64,000 bases of DNA. Origin: Nitrincola tibetensis. Lineage in GTDB: Bacteria; Pseudomonadota; Gammaproteobacteria; Pseudomonadales; Balneatricaceae. Both the position numbers and the translations under genes were made by a program. The stretch's first letter is position 1; the number at the start of each line of letters is the position of its first letter. This document shows, piece after piece, positions 62,582-64,000 of this stretch. Location of the stretch: assembly GCF_003284585.1 (NCBI RefSeq), contig NZ_QKRX01000001.1, positions 372,001 to 436,000 of the forward strand. Direction: 5' to 3'. The notes under the pieces are model-generated. The model searched no databases, had not been told where the DNA came from, and saw nothing but the letters and a program-made list of their open reading frames with translations.

Positions 62582-63784
62582 TTACTCGATAAGACCGACT
62601 GTTCTGAATGCGCCGTCGCGCACGACCATCTCTTCGATAATACCAGGTACGTTGCCGCGCTCATCAAAGTCTTGCGATCCTGCAGCACCTTCATAGTTAA
62701 TATCTTGGCCCGCTTTGAGCAGTTCAACGGCCTTTTCCCACTCACCTGGTAAAATCACTTCACCCGGTGGGAGAGCAACTGAGCGTAGTGCTTCTTTTAA
62801 TCCTTCGCGATCTGCACTACCATTTTTTTCGATGGCGAGGGCAAGAAGGAAGGCCGCATCATAGGCTTGGCTGGCAAACACTGAGTTAGGATCAAAACCA
62901 GCGGCGGCGGCTGCTTCAGAGAAGATATCACTGCCAGGAATATCCGGTTTACCCGGACGTGTGGCAATCATGCCTTCAAGAACATCTGCGCCAACAGCTC
63001 CGACCAAGCGATCACCAACCATGCCATCGGCACCAATGTACTGGGTAAAATTACCGCTTTCATAGGCCTGACGTAGAATCGTCTCTCCAGAGGTATCGGC
63101 ATAGGCTAAGACCAATAAGGTATCGACACCACTGGAGGCAAGAGATCCCAATTCAGAACGATAATCGGCTTTACCGTCTTCATGGGCGAGGTTTGCAGCA
63201 ACCGAACCACCGCCTGCTTCAAAAACACTGGTGAAGGCATTTGATAGACCCTGGCCGTAGTCGTTATTAACGAAGGTGACGACTATCTCGTTTATTCCTT
63301 TTGAAAGGAGAAGGTTGGCTAATACCTCGCCTTGATAGGAGTCAGATGGAGTGGTTCGAAAAACGAGATCATTATCGTTGATTTCAGCAATGGCGGGTGA
63401 CGTAGACGCCGGAGACACCATGACAACCCCCGCAGGCACAGCAACATTGTTGGCGGCTGCAATAGTGGCGCCCGAACACAGTGCACCCACAATCGCGGTG
63501 ACTTTTTCGGTATTGATCATTCTGTCGGCGGCGTTAATGGCCGCAGAGGCCTCAGTACAGGTCGTGTCTGCTGAAAGAAGGGTTAGAGTTTGACCATTGA
63601 GGATGCCGCCTTGCTGATTAATTTGCTGAACCGCCAGTTGTGCTCCCGATAAAATAGGCGGCGCTAGGCTTTCAATGGGGCCTGTAAATCCACCAATAAA
63701 GCCTAGTTTGACTTCGGCATGGGCTAGGTTTCCTAAGCCCAACGCAGTAACTAATGCAGAACATAGAAGGGTTGGTCTTAACAT
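62582..63784 (-). CDS. Branched-chain amino acid-type substrate-binding protein
   Basis: A 400-residue periplasmic binding protein (type I fold, LivJ/LivK-like). The signal peptide ends NLAHAE, followed by VKLGFIGGFTGPIESLAPPILSGAQLAVQQINQQGGI. VGALCSGATIAAANNVAVPAGVVMVSPASTSP lines the ligand pocket, and FVNNDYGQGLSNAF and ASQAYDAAFLLALAIEK are family features. It faces the livGFHM operon, so it is its likely partner but with its own promoter. Exact ligand not readable; 63785-64000 upstream holds no gene. Confidence 0.85.
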   Translation of the reverse strand: MLRPTLLCSALVTALGLGNLAHAEVKLGFIGGFTGPIESLAPPILSGAQLAVQQINQQGGILNGQTLTLLSADTTCTEASAAINAADRMINTEKVTAIVGALCSGATIAAANNVAVPAGVVMVSPASTSPAIAEINDNDLVFRTTPSDSYQGEVLANLLLSKGINEIVVTFVNNDYGQGLSNAFTSVFEAGGGSVAANLAHEDGKADYRSELGSLASSGVDTLLVLAYADTSGETILRQAYESGNFTQYIGADGMVGDRLVGAVGADVLEGMIATRPGKPDIPGSDIFSEAAAAAGFDPNSVFASQAYDAAFLLALAIEKNGSADREGLKEALRSVALPPGEVILPGEWEKAVELLKAGQDINYEGAAGSQDFDERGNVPGIIEEMVVRDGAFRTVGLIE

Positions 63785-64000
63785 AGTGTGTTCCTTCAGA
63801 AGGTTTTATGTAGAAAACTCATAACTATCATATCTTGAGCCACGTAAGGATGTTATAGGATAAAAAACACATCCGTGCATAAACGTATCAGTTTTTTACT
63901 GAAATGTATCAATTCTTGATAGAGATTTAGAAATTTAGAGATCTAGTATCTACCTTTAGAGGTACAATCCTGAAAAATTGTATGGTTTTTAAGTCTGAGG

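Overview
The window reads as chromosomal DNA of a marine-type gammaproteobacterium, most likely Oceanospirillales-like. RecC, ArgP/ArgO, MetNIQ, BtuBFCD and the BaiN/YhiN-like flavoprotein are all of gammaproteobacterial type, and the agl-like alpha-glucoside operon carries a Halomonas-type GH13 enzyme. The genus cannot be fixed from sequence alone. No rRNA, tRNA, CRISPR array, intact transposase or replication origin was seen.

Positions 1-9200 are an accessory region: visibly more AT-rich, all genes on the + strand, small unrelated genes and several broken ones. It holds a C39-like protein, an ACR3-type permease, an NTF2-like protein, a GNAT acetyltransferase preceded by an attC-like structured site, a PhyH dioxygenase, and a candidate pore-forming toxin with a membrane immunity partner (5235-6592). 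There are also a Txe/YoeB toxin remnant, a PEMT-type methyltransferase and a SUKH-type immunity protein. A block (small membrane protein, PhyH dioxygenase, YcaQ-like glycosylase) occurs twice, at 3169-5122 and 6866-7643. Each copy carries a different deletion, and the toxin pair lies between them. A 94-bp element with a perfect hairpin also occurs twice.

Positions 9.2-20 kb return to core-like genes: a metal-dependent hydrolase with a SAM methyltransferase, a spermidine/putrescine-type ABC importer (- strand), an EamA permease directly behind a stand-alone recC, and a Rdx/SelW-like protein. Positions 20-27.1 kb are an alpha-glucoside operon (binding protein, two permeases, GH13 alpha-glucosidase, ATPase, LacI regulator) with a recognisable promoter and LacI-type operator. 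A CHASE4-GGDEF cyclase converges on it.

Positions 28.7-42.7 kb are a cobalamin island. A riboswitch precedes btuB-btuF-btuC-btuD-cbiA-cobO-cobQ. A second - strand unit carries cbiB-cobD-cobU plus a shortened CobU-like paralogue, and cobT-cobS-cobC diverge from it. Together they cover corrinoid uptake, adenosylation, amidation, aminopropanol attachment and nucleotide-loop assembly. Corrin-ring synthesis genes are not in the window.

Positions 42.7-64 kb hold an Rpn-family remnant, an EamA permease divergent from a MocR regulator, RidA, a DEAD-box helicase, a divergent PRPP-synthetase-like protein and argP/argO. They continue with a chemoreceptor, metNIQ, a 7TM-DISM diguanylate cyclase, a BaiN/YhiN flavoprotein and a branched-chain-amino-acid-type ABC importer whose binding-protein gene converges on it across a bidirectional terminator.
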